DNA from: Clostridia bacterium
GTDB taxonomy: Bacteria; Bacillota; Clostridia; Oscillospirales; CAG-272
NCBI GenBank assembly: GCA_900769475.1
Contig: CAAGGQ010000199.1
Span: 1-9,862 of the forward strand
DNA length: 9,862 nt
Reading direction: 5' to 3'
The notes beneath the pieces are model-generated. The model was not told where the DNA came from. It was given only the letters and a program-made list of their open reading frames with translations, and did no database searches. Positions 1 through 7,509 of the stretch are shown here, piece after piece. Made by a program: the position numbers and the translations under genes. How positions within the stretch are numbered: the stretch's first letter is position 1; each line of letters opens with the position of its first letter.

Positions 1-1071
1 CCGACTTTTTTGGAGTTATTGGATGAATATCTGTTCTACGATTTCTTTACCGGCACCGCCAATGGTGCGCAGGCCTCCGACGCCCTTTCCATGTTGCTCA
101 ACGGCAAGTTTGAACCCATCACCAGCACGCTTGGAAACGCAGTATCCATCATTACCGATGCAGTTCTCGGCTTTTTCATTTCTCTCTATCTTTTGAGTAG
201 TAAAGAAAAGCGGAGCGCGCAGATTATGAAGCTCCGCAATGCCATTTTCAGCGATAAGGTCAATGGACGAATCTCCCGATTCCTCAAGACCGCCGACCGT
301 TCCTTTGGCGGCTTTTTGGAAGGAAAGGGGCTTGACTCCCTGATCATTGGCGTTCTCACGTATATTCTCATCACCATATTCGGTATTCCCTATGCCATTC
401 TGATTGCCACCTTTATTGGTCTCACCAACATCATTCCCATCATCGGCCCCTTCCTTGGAGCCATTCCCACCGCGTTTATCATTCTGCTCTCCGAGCCCTC
501 CAAGGTGATTCCCTTCCTTTTGATTGTTCTGTTTGTGCAACAACTGGACGGAAACGTGATCGGGCCGCAAATTCTCGGAAACAACACGGGTGTCAGCCCT
601 CTCTGTGTGATCATTGCCATTACACTGATGACCTCTCTGTGGGGCCTGACCGGAGCGCTGTTGGGCGTTCCCCTTTTTGCAACGGTGCTGGAGCTGATCG
701 ATCTGTACACCGTGGACCGGTTGCAAAAGAAAGGACTCCCCTCGGGAATCGAAAGCTACTATGCCACGGGAATTGACATTGACCCGGTAAAGGATAACAG
801 CGGCGTTACCAACCGATTGATGCGCAAATTGGAAATGAACGTGCTTGCTATTCAACGCAAGCTTGCCTATTATGAAACGGCCAAACTCTCAAAAAAAGAG
901 CGGTTCTACCTGCGCCTTTATTCCTTTGCTTACCGTTGCCACATTTTGTCTGAACTCTCGGACGACATATATTTTCAGTTCACTACTCAAGACGCCCTTC
1001 TCAGCGCCTTGCGAGAAAGTGATGCCTTTATGAACGCCCTGGAGGAAACCTCCTCGCACAAGGCATCCTAG
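1..1071 (+). CDS. AI-2E family transporter (PF01594), 5'-truncated by window edge
   Basis: The reading frame is open to base 1, so this is the C-terminal part (about 356 residues) of a polytopic membrane protein. The TTG at 10 has no ribosome binding site and is not a credible start. Visible family features are the FFISLYLLSSKEKR segment, the PIIGPFLGAIP loop, the QQLDGNVIGPQILG motif and the LLGVPLFATVLEL helix. These match the AI-2E/YdiK/YhhT family, named for autoinducer-2 export but also containing Na+/H+ antiporters and many members of unknown substrate. Alignment with the next gene suggests roughly 150 N-terminal residues lie outside the window. The last ~110 residues form a hydrophilic tail beyond the usual family end, and the downstream paralogue shares it. 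The stop TAG is at 1069-1071, 22 bases before the next gene's likely start, so the two are surely co-transcribed. The substrate cannot be told from sequence. Confidence 0.9.
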   Translation, partial: PTFLELLDEYLFYDFFTGTANGAQASDALSMLLNGKFEPITSTLGNAVSIITDAVLGFFISLYLLSSKEKRSAQIMKLRNAIFSDKVNGRISRFLKTADRSFGGFLEGKGLDSLIIGVLTYILITIFGIPYAILIATFIGLTNIIPIIGPFLGAIPTAFIILLSEPSKVIPFLLIVLFVQQLDGNVIGPQILGNNTGVSPLCVIIAITLMTSLWGLTGALLGVPLFATVLELIDLYTVDRLQKKGLPSGIESYYATGIDIDPVKDNSGVTNRLMRKLEMNVLAIQRKLAYYETAKLSKKERFYLRLYSFAYRCHILSELSDDIYFQFTTQDALLSALRESDAFMNALEETSSHKAS

Positions 1072-1078
1072 TTTGAAG

Positions 1079-1085
1079 AAAGGAG
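1079..1085 (+). promoter_or_regulatory. Ribosome binding site deciding a TTG start
   Basis: AAAGGAG lies 8 bases before TTG 1094. An upstream in-frame TTG at 1073 would place this Shine-Dalgarno inside the coding region and has none of its own, so 1094 is the better start. Confidence 0.8.
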
Positions 1086-1093
1086 ATATCACC

Positions 1094-2584
1094 TTGGACA
1101 ATGCAAAAAAGAAGCCCCTATTGATTGCCGCCATCATTTATGCCGTGGTGTTTTTAATGATCGTTTTGATCCTGAATCTTTCGGCTTTCAATCTGTGGCT
1201 CAAGGACGTTTTGTTTTTGTTACGACCGATCCTGATTGGTCTGATCTTGGCCTATCTGTTAAATCCTTTCTTCCGTTTCTTTGAACGTAAGGCATTTGAA
1301 CGGATCCAGCCCTTTGGACTGCGTCGCGGTGTTGCAATCCTTTTCACCTACCTGACGCTCCTGTTGATCTTTGTAGTACTGCTGCTACTGATTGTTCCTC
1401 AGCTGGTAGAAAGCATCCTCGACTTTTTGAATAATTACGAGTCGTTCCTGATAAAAACCACGGCACAAGTCAATGATCTGATCGGATTTTTCAACGAACG
1501 ACTTCCTTCCAAGAACGGGCACGATCTCCTGCCCTACCTTGATGCCGAGATTCTAACCCGCACCGTAAGCAACTTTATTAAGACCCTGAATCTGGACACC
1601 CAGGATCTGAAGGAATATCTGACCACCGACAACATTTTTGCTATCTTTAACATTGCAAGCGATATTTTCTCTCTGATCACCGACATTCTCTTTGGATTGT
1701 TCATTTCCCTGTATCTCCTGCTTTCCAAGGAAAAACGTTACGCCCAGGTCATGCGCCTGCGCAAGGCTCTGTTTAACGATACGGTGAACCGTCGAATCAC
1801 ACGCTTCTGCACCATTGCCGACCATTCCTTTGGCGGCTTTTTAGAGGGAAAGATCCTGGACTCTATGCTGATCGGCGTCCTGGTTTATATCGCCATCTCC
1901 CTTTGCGGGATCCCCTACGCCCTGCTCATTGCCACTATCGTTGCCATTACCGACATCGTTCCCATCATCGGCCCCTTCATTGGAGTGATCCCCTCTGCGG
2001 TGATCATCTTTTTAAAGGATCCTCAAAAGGTCATTCTCTTTTTGATCTGTATTCTTGTAATCCAGCAGATCGACGGAAACATCATTGCTCCCAAGATCCT
2101 GGGAGAGAACACCGGAGTCAGCTCGCTTTGCGTGATCATTGCTATTACCACCATGGGCTCTCTTTGGGGGCTGGCAGGAATGATCCTTGGCGTTCCCCTC
2201 TTTGCTACGGTTCTGGAGCTGGCCAACTCGGTTTTGGAACGTAAGCTCTCGGCCAAGGGATGGAAGCAAAAGCGGGATACGGCCGACACGGCCGGAGAGG
2301 CTGAGAAAAAGGGACTCTTCTCACACTTTAAAAATCAAGTTCGCAAACTACAAAAGAACACCTACGAGGGTGGCGAGGGCGACCTGACAAAGCTGGAAAG
2401 GCTTCATCTGGAAACTTACGCTCTGGCTAGAAAATATCACATCTTTACGGAAAGCTCGGACGAAGCCCTGGAGCGCTTTGCCGAGGATCGCGCCGCGCTG
2501 ATCCAGGCCATGGATTCAGTAGAGAGTGCAATTTCCAACGAGGATCACAAAACCGTTCTGAATCGAAATTCTTCCAACGTTTAA
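1094..2584 (+). CDS. AI-2E family transporter (PF01594), complete tandem paralogue
   Basis: This 496-residue integral membrane protein starts at a TTG with a good Shine-Dalgarno. N-terminal hydrophobic helices (about residues 8-28 and 38-58) are followed by a third near 82-102. A soluble stretch (about 110-185) comes next, then the conserved C-terminal membrane half with FISLYLLLSKEKR, PIIGPF (about 290-295), QQIDGNIIAPKILG (about 324-337) and ILGVPLFATVLEL. That order is typical of the AI-2E exporter family (PF01594), whose characterised members export AI-2 or exchange Na+/H+; the substrate here is unknown. The protein is about 100 residues longer than common members because of a charged cytoplasmic tail (about 378-496), which resembles the tail of the upstream gene. 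It is strongly similar to the preceding gene throughout the shared membrane half, indicating tandem duplication. htpG follows after 21 bases. Confidence 0.92.
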   Translation: MDNAKKKPLLIAAIIYAVVFLMIVLILNLSAFNLWLKDVLFLLRPILIGLILAYLLNPFFRFFERKAFERIQPFGLRRGVAILFTYLTLLLIFVVLLLLIVPQLVESILDFLNNYESFLIKTTAQVNDLIGFFNERLPSKNGHDLLPYLDAEILTRTVSNFIKTLNLDTQDLKEYLTTDNIFAIFNIASDIFSLITDILFGLFISLYLLLSKEKRYAQVMRLRKALFNDTVNRRITRFCTIADHSFGGFLEGKILDSMLIGVLVYIAISLCGIPYALLIATIVAITDIVPIIGPFIGVIPSAVIIFLKDPQKVILFLICILVIQQIDGNIIAPKILGENTGVSSLCVIIAITTMGSLWGLAGMILGVPLFATVLELANSVLERKLSAKGWKQKRDTADTAGEAEKKGLFSHFKNQVRKLQKNTYEGGEGDLTKLERLHLETYALARKYHIFTESSDEALERFAEDRAALIQAMDSVESAISNEDHKTVLNRNSSNV

Positions 2585-2605
2585 TATTCAAGGAGGCACA
2601 TACCC

Positions 2606-4450
2606 ATGGAAAAACAAATCAAAACCGGGGGAATCTCGGTGCAAACCGAGCACATCTTCCCCGTGATCAAAAAATGGCTTTATTCGGAAAAGGACATCTT
2701 TTTGCGCGAGATCGTATCCAACGCATCGGATGCCATCACCAAGCTGAAGCGTCTAGCTTCTCTTGGCCAATACGAGGGAGACGAGGCGCCTTATCGCATC
2801 GACGTTGCCCTGGATCCCCTGGCCAAGACCTTGACGGTTTCCGACAACGGCATTGGCATGACCGAGGAGGAACTGGATCGCTATATTTGTCAGATTGCTC
2901 TTTCGGGTGCTTTGGAATTCGTTGAAAAATATGAAGGAGAAAACAAGAACAACGGCATCATTGGCCACTTTGGTCTTGGCTTCTATTCCTCGTTCATGGT
3001 AAGTGACACCGTGGAGGTGATTACCAAGTCTTATACCGATGCTCCCGCCATTCATTGGGTCTGCGGCCCCGACGGCGAGTACCAAACCTCTCTGGGCGAG
3101 CGCGCTGAGCACGGTACTACAGTGATCATGCACATTTCCGAGGAGGAATCGGCTTACTTGAACAAGGGAAAGATCACCGAGATTCTGGAAAAATACTGCA
3201 CCTTTATGCCCGTGGAGATCTTCTTCCATTGCGAGGAGGATTCTGCCGAGGAAACCGAGAAAAAAGAAGAAAAAGAGCCATCTCCCGTAAACGATACCAC
3301 TCCTCTTTGGTTGAAGAATCCCTCGGATTGCACGGCAGAGGAATACAAGGAATTTTATCATAAGGTCTTTCATGATTTCCGTGATCCTCTGTTCTGGATC
3401 CATATCAACGCCGATTATCCCCTCAACTTCCGCGGGATCCTCTATTTCCCCAAGCTGACCAATGAGTACGAATCTATTGAAGGACAGGTCAAGCTTTACT
3501 ACAATCAGGTCTTTGTTGCCGATAATATCAAGGAGGTTATTCCCGAGTATCTCCTCATGCTCAAGGGTGCCCTGGATTGCCCCGAGCTCCCCTTGAACGT
3601 TTCCCGAAGCTATCTGCAGAACAACACCTACGTATCCAAGGTGTCGGCACACATCGTAAAGAAGGTGGCCGATAAGCTCAACAGCCTCTGCAACACCGCC
3701 CGTGAGGAATATGAGGGCGTGTGGAACGATATTCGCACCTTTGTGGAATACGCCTGCATGCGCGATCGGAAATTCTACGATCGCGTAAAGGATTCCTTCC
3801 TTTTGGAATTGACCGACGGTAGCTTTGTTACCACTACCGACTATCTGGAAAAGGCCAAGGAAAAGCACGAAAACACCGTATATTACACCAGCGACAAGGC
3901 CGCGCAAGCCCAATATATTTCCATGTTCGAGGCACAGGGACTTTCGGTTGCCGTGTTTGACAAGCAGCTGGACGTGCAGTTTCTTTCCATTGTAGAAAGT
4001 TACACCGAGAACGTCAAATACGTCCGCATTGACGCCGATGTGGCAGGGGCTCTGAAGAGCGATGACGCGGTGGTAGAGGACAAGGCGCTGTCCGATCTTT
4101 TCGTTTCGGTTTCGGGGAATGAAAAGCTGAAGGTGGTCTTCAGTGCTCTGAAGGATTCCACCGTTCCCGTGCTTCTTACCATCTCCGAAGAATCCCGCCG
4201 CATGGAGGAAATGATGAAGATGTACGCCATGGGCGGGCTAAATATGGGCATTAATTATCCCGTGGACGCTACGCTGACGGTAAACAGTGCTTCCCCCTTG
4301 ATCACAAAGCTGGGAATCATGGAAGAGGAAAAACAAAAGATGACCGCCACTTATCTCTACCGCTTGGCACTTCTCTCGCAGCGCAAGCTGACCGCCGAGG
4401 AGCTCCAGGATTTCCTCTCCAGCAGTTATTCCATTCTTGATCTGCTCTGA
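2606..4450 (+). CDS. htpG: HtpG, bacterial Hsp90 molecular chaperone
   Basis: This is a cytosolic ATP-dependent homodimeric chaperone of 614 residues, close to the E. coli length of 624. The N-terminal GHKL ATPase domain shows FLREIVSNASDA (residues 32-43, with the catalytic Glu35 and Mg-binding Asn39), DNGIGM (80-85) and the glycine-rich lid motif IGHFGLGFYSSF (119-130). A charged linker rich in Glu and Lys (about 210-228) leads to the middle domain, with WIHINADYPLNFRG (264-277) and the ATP-sensing arginine in LPLNVSRS (328-335, Arg334). The rest is the dimerisation domain. The ATG start has AAGGAGG (2590-2596) nine bases upstream. No CIRCE inverted repeat (HrcA operator) or separate promoter is visible in the 21-base gap, so expression appears to come from upstream rather than from a classical heat-shock promoter. 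The stop codon overlaps the next start by one base. Confidence 0.97.
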   Translation: MEKQIKTGGISVQTEHIFPVIKKWLYSEKDIFLREIVSNASDAITKLKRLASLGQYEGDEAPYRIDVALDPLAKTLTVSDNGIGMTEEELDRYICQIALSGALEFVEKYEGENKNNGIIGHFGLGFYSSFMVSDTVEVITKSYTDAPAIHWVCGPDGEYQTSLGERAEHGTTVIMHISEEESAYLNKGKITEILEKYCTFMPVEIFFHCEEDSAEETEKKEEKEPSPVNDTTPLWLKNPSDCTAEEYKEFYHKVFHDFRDPLFWIHINADYPLNFRGILYFPKLTNEYESIEGQVKLYYNQVFVADNIKEVIPEYLLMLKGALDCPELPLNVSRSYLQNNTYVSKVSAHIVKKVADKLNSLCNTAREEYEGVWNDIRTFVEYACMRDRKFYDRVKDSFLLELTDGSFVTTTDYLEKAKEKHENTVYYTSDKAAQAQYISMFEAQGLSVAVFDKQLDVQFLSIVESYTENVKYVRIDADVAGALKSDDAVVEDKALSDLFVSVSGNEKLKVVFSALKDSTVPVLLTISEESRRMEEMMKMYAMGGLNMGINYPVDATLTVNSASPLITKLGIMEEEKQKMTATYLYRLALLSQRKLTAEELQDFLSSSYSILDLL

Positions 4451-5388
4451 TGGGAGCAATGAAGGAGTTTATCACCTATTCTCCCGAGGACGCCATTGAA
4501 AAAAACCTGCAGGAGAATCAGCGCAAGGCAGAGGCTTTAAGCGAGCAGGAGCTTGCTCATTTGCAGGAGTTGGCGGTGGAGATCACCCAGGATTGCGGAG
4601 AGAATCCTCTTTGGATCGAGTCCCTTCCCGATCAACGGCCGCCCCGCTTTTCCTCTCACCCTTCCCCCATTGCCGAAAACAATCGGGTGCTATCCCAGCT
4701 GAAAAAGATCCGCACCACCTGGCAGAGTGCTTTTTTATGCATGGAAATGCGAAAGATCCTACAAGAAAGGCATCTGCTTTCCCCAACGCTCTTTTTTCCG
4801 GAGCTGGAAAGTGCAACGTTGCCCGAGCGCACACGAGTGGTGTATCAGCGAAACAGCTACTCGGATTCGGCGTTTCTCGCTTTTTCCAAAAAACAAAAGC
4901 ATCTGCAAGCCACCTATGCGCACAGCTTTCCTGCGGCATGCGAGGACGTTTACAACGGTATTTGCGAGCTTTGCATCCTTCCGGTTGAAACCTCCTCGGA
5001 AGGACAGCTGAGCAGCTTTTCCAAGCTCATCGACCGTTATGATCTGAAGATCGTTTCGATCTGCGAGATCTCCGGCACCGATTCCCGCTCCACTCGGTTC
5101 GCCCTGCTGCAAAAGCAGCTTCCCACCGTTTGGCCTACGGGCAAGGAAACCTTTTTGGAGATTTCTCTTCCCTTGGAGGATTCCCCCTCCCCTTTTTCCA
5201 TCCTATTGGCGGCAGAACTCTGCGGCCTGCGCTCCTATCGGCTGGACTCCATTCCCATGGATGCCCCCCGCGGGTTCTCGGCACACTTTGTATTCCGTAC
5301 CGATCACGCCGATCTATACGCTTACCTACTCTACCTGGCCATGGAGGCCCCCCACTACATCCCCGTAGGGATCTATTCCAAAATTTAG
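4450..5388 (+). CDS. Degenerate prephenate dehydratase/ACT-like protein lacking subdomain II
   Basis: This 312-residue soluble protein is not a standard family match. Residues 1-120 are mainly helical and polar; their position fits a chorismate-mutase-like domain, but I cannot identify its catalytic residues. Residues 128-206 resemble the first subdomain of prephenate dehydratase (VVYQ, SYSDSAF, and ILPVETSSEG at 176-185, where active enzymes have PIENS..G). Only about ten residues later comes TRFALL (215-220), the TRF motif that normally follows some 80 further residues of subdomain II. Residues 234-312 resemble the ACT domain, with LDSIPM in the place of the Phe-binding ESRP motif. The missing subdomain and the Asn-to-Thr change argue against dehydratase activity; a ligand-sensing pseudoenzyme is my inference. 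The ATG start overlaps the htpG TGA by one base with no clear Shine-Dalgarno, suggesting translational coupling. Met4 (4459) is an alternative start. Confidence 0.72.
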   Translation: MGAMKEFITYSPEDAIEKNLQENQRKAEALSEQELAHLQELAVEITQDCGENPLWIESLPDQRPPRFSSHPSPIAENNRVLSQLKKIRTTWQSAFLCMEMRKILQERHLLSPTLFFPELESATLPERTRVVYQRNSYSDSAFLAFSKKQKHLQATYAHSFPAACEDVYNGICELCILPVETSSEGQLSSFSKLIDRYDLKIVSICEISGTDSRSTRFALLQKQLPTVWPTGKETFLEISLPLEDSPSPFSILLAAELCGLRSYRLDSIPMDAPRGFSAHFVFRTDHADLYAYLLYLAMEAPHYIPVGIYSKI

Positions 5389-5415
5389 TATTTAAAAGAA
5401 AAGGAACATAAAATC

Positions 5416-5667
5416 ATGGATCGTTTTATTTATCAAACCAAAGGTGTTTGCTCCAGAGCAATCGAGATCGAAATTGAGGACGGCGTTATTCTTTCCGTCA
5501 AGTATCAGGGCGGTTGCTCGGGCAACACCCAGGGCGTGGCCGCATTGGCCCGCGGATTGAAGGTGGAGGACGCCATTGAACGTCTGAATGGCATTCGTTG
5601 CGGTGCCAAGAGCACCTCCTGCCCGGATCAGCTTTCGGTTGCATTGAAGGAATATCTTACAAAATAA
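5416..5667 (+). CDS. Small TSCPD domain protein (TIGR03905 type)
   Basis: This 83-residue protein carries the TSCPDQL signature (residues 67-73) and four cysteines, at 12, 34, 62 and 69, the pattern of the stand-alone four-Cys TSCPD family (TIGR03905, PF12637). The same domain occurs at the C-terminus of some B12-dependent ribonucleotide reductases, where the cysteines are thought to bind metal or take part in redox. The free-standing protein has no established function. A GGCSGNTQG turn (32-40) resembles the family's conserved central loop. The ATG start has AAGGA (5401-5405) ten bases upstream. It sits 27 bases after the preceding gene and about 58 before the phosphohexomutase, so it is probably part of the same transcript. 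Family assignment is firm; role is unknown. Confidence 0.88.
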   Translation: MDRFIYQTKGVCSRAIEIEIEDGVILSVKYQGGCSGNTQGVAALARGLKVEDAIERLNGIRCGAKSTSCPDQLSVALKEYLTK

Positions 5668-5709
5668 ATCCATACCATTTACCGTAGAAATACATCAAAA
5701 TCAAAATTT

Positions 5710-5714
5710 GGAGG
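5710..5714 (+). promoter_or_regulatory. Ribosome binding site deciding the phosphohexomutase start
   Basis: GGAGG lies 11 bases before ATG 5726. An earlier in-frame TTG at 5708 overlaps this Shine-Dalgarno and would leave it no role, so 5726 is preferred. The spacing is slightly long. Confidence 0.7.
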
Positions 5715-5725
5715 ATGTTCAATTT

Positions 5726-7441
5726 ATGAGCAACTATTTAGAGAATTACAATAAATGGCTGGAATCGGACACGCTTTCCCCGGAGGAAAAGCAGGAGCTG
5801 CGTGAGATCGTCAACGATCAAAAGGAAATGGAATTCCGCTTTTCCCAGGGGCTTTCCTTTGGTACGGCCGGTCTGCGCGGAACCATGAAGACCGGCCTTT
5901 GCGCCATGAACCGCCATACCGTTGCCCATGCCACCCAGGGGTTGGCATCTCTGATTCTGAAGCTGGATCGCGCCAAGGACGGCGTTGCCATTGCCTACGA
6001 TAGCCGCAACAATTCCCCCCTGTTTGCCAAGACCGCGGCCTGCGTTCTGGCGGCAAACAACATCAAATCCTATCTCTTTGACGATCTTCGTCCCACCCCC
6101 GAGCTCTCCTTTGCTCTGCGGGAGCTGGGCTGTGTTGCCGGCATCAACATTACCGCATCCCACAATCCCAAGGAATACAACGGCTACAAGGCCTACTGGG
6201 AAGACGGTGCTCAGCTTCCTCCGGAGCACGCTGATATCGTTTCCGAGGAGATCGAACGTCTGGACATCTTCAAGGACGTAAAAACGATGGCCTTCGAGGA
6301 GGCTGTAGCAACCGGTATGATCGAGATCATCGGTGCGGAAATGGACGAGAAGTACCTGGCGCAGGTAGAAGCGCAAGCCGTAAATCCCTCGGCGGTAGCG
6401 AAGGTTGCTGATACCTTGAGCATCGTTTACACCCCTCTGCACGGCACGGGACACCGCCTGGTTCCCGAGATCATGCGCCGGATTGGTCTGAAGCATCTGT
6501 ACACGGTAGACGAGCAGATGGTGATCGACGGAAACTTCCCCACGGTGAAAAAGCCCAATCCCGAGTACCCCGATGTGTTCACACTTGGTATTGAGATCGC
6601 CAACCGCGTAGGTTCGGATCTGGTTGTTGCCACCGACCCCGACGCCGACCGTGTAGGTGTTATGACCCGTACTGCCAACGGGTCCTTTACCACCATTACC
6701 GGTAACCAAATGGGTGCCCTTTTGGCCGATTATATCATTACTGCCTATCAGGAATCAAACACCATGCCTGCTAATCCCTACATGGTAAAGAGCATTGTTT
6801 CCACCGAGCTGGTAAGTAAGATCTGTGCTGCCAACAACGTAAAAATGCACAACGTTCTCACCGGCTTTAAGTTCATTGGTGAGGTCATCAAAAACTACGA
6901 AAAGACCGGGGACGGAAGCTTCCTCTTTGGCTTTGAGGAAAGCTACGGCTACCTCAAGGGCACCTACGCCCGCGATAAGGACGCCGTGGTTGCCTCCATG
7001 CTGATCTGTGAAATGACCGCCTTCTATAAAGCCAAGGGAATGACCCTTTCAGATGCCCTCCACGCCCTGTGGGAGAAATACGGCTTCTGCTATGAAGCCA
7101 ACGTAGAGATCTATATGGAGGGGCTGGACGGCGCCGCACGCATGGCCGCGCTGATGGATTCTCTCCGCAACCAGCCTCCCAAGGAATTTGGCGGTGTGAC
7201 CGTAGACATGATCGCCGACTACAAAACCGGAATCATTACCGAAAAGGGCAAGGAGCGTCCTACGGGACTTCCTTCCTCCAACGTCCTCTACTATCAGCTT
7301 TGCAATGGTGACGTGATCGTAGCACGTCCCTCGGGAACCGAGCCCAAGATCAAGTATTACTATATGCTCACTGCCAAGGATACCACCGAGGCTGAGGCCA
7401 AGGTGAAGGGCTATCAAGCTACCCTGGATCAGCTGGCGTGA
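5726..7441 (+). CDS. pgcA: Alpha-phosphoglucomutase/phosphomannomutase
   Basis: This 571-residue cytosolic enzyme belongs to the alpha-D-phosphohexomutase superfamily, interconverting hexose 1- and 6-phosphates (glucose and possibly mannose) through a phosphoserine. All four signature regions are present and intact: the catalytic serine loop TASHNP (143-148, Ser145), the Mg-binding loop DPDADR (304-309), the sugar-specificity loop GFEESYGYL (402-410) and the phosphate-binding loop RPSGTEPK (534-541). The N-terminal FGTAGLRG segment and the overall length match Bacillus subtilis PgcA (about 580 residues) rather than the shorter ManB or GlmM types. The product glucose 1-phosphate feeds UDP-glucose, glycogen and cell-envelope glycans. 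It is the last gene of the plus-strand run and is followed at once by a strong terminator. The substrate preference between glucose and mannose is not certain from sequence. Confidence 0.95.
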   Translation: MSNYLENYNKWLESDTLSPEEKQELREIVNDQKEMEFRFSQGLSFGTAGLRGTMKTGLCAMNRHTVAHATQGLASLILKLDRAKDGVAIAYDSRNNSPLFAKTAACVLAANNIKSYLFDDLRPTPELSFALRELGCVAGINITASHNPKEYNGYKAYWEDGAQLPPEHADIVSEEIERLDIFKDVKTMAFEEAVATGMIEIIGAEMDEKYLAQVEAQAVNPSAVAKVADTLSIVYTPLHGTGHRLVPEIMRRIGLKHLYTVDEQMVIDGNFPTVKKPNPEYPDVFTLGIEIANRVGSDLVVATDPDADRVGVMTRTANGSFTTITGNQMGALLADYIITAYQESNTMPANPYMVKSIVSTELVSKICAANNVKMHNVLTGFKFIGEVIKNYEKTGDGSFLFGFEESYGYLKGTYARDKDAVVASMLICEMTAFYKAKGMTLSDALHALWEKYGFCYEANVEIYMEGLDGAARMAALMDSLRNQPPKEFGGVTVDMIADYKTGIITEKGKERPTGLPSSNVLYYQLCNGDVIVARPSGTEPKIKYYYMLTAKDTTEAEAKVKGYQATLDQLA

Positions 7442-7461
7442 TCTCTATGAAATAAGGAAAA

Positions 7462-7508
7462 GAAACGGAGCACCGACCATTTTGGTCGATGCTCCGCTTC
7501 TCTTTTTA
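7462..7508. terminator. Bidirectional rho-independent terminator
   Basis: A 13-base arm (7466-7478) pairs with 7484-7496 around an ATTTT loop, with one mismatch. The plus strand continues with CTTCTCTTTTT; the minus strand continues with TTTCTTTTCC. It lies between convergent genes, ends the phosphohexomutase transcript and probably also the glycosyltransferase transcript. Confidence 0.9.
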
Positions 7509-7509
7509 T

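Noticed and set aside
16..855. 279-codon open frame on the minus strand inside the first AI-2E gene
   Set aside because: It is a shadow of a well-supported membrane protein; Gly/Gln/Asn-rich translation with no family match.
2753..3913. 386-codon open frame on the minus strand inside htpG
   Set aside because: It is antisense to a gene with all Hsp90 motifs intact; the translation is low complexity with no recognisable domain. Codon bias of the real gene explains the open frame.
5668..5725. Possible internal promoter before the phosphohexomutase gene
   Set aside because: The AT-rich gap has only weak -10-like hexamers (such as TAGAAA) and no -35 at suitable spacing.
5738..6709. 323-codon open frame on the minus strand inside the phosphohexomutase gene
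   Set aside because: It overlaps the catalytic loops of a clear enzyme on the other strand and has no recognisable domain or ribosome binding site.
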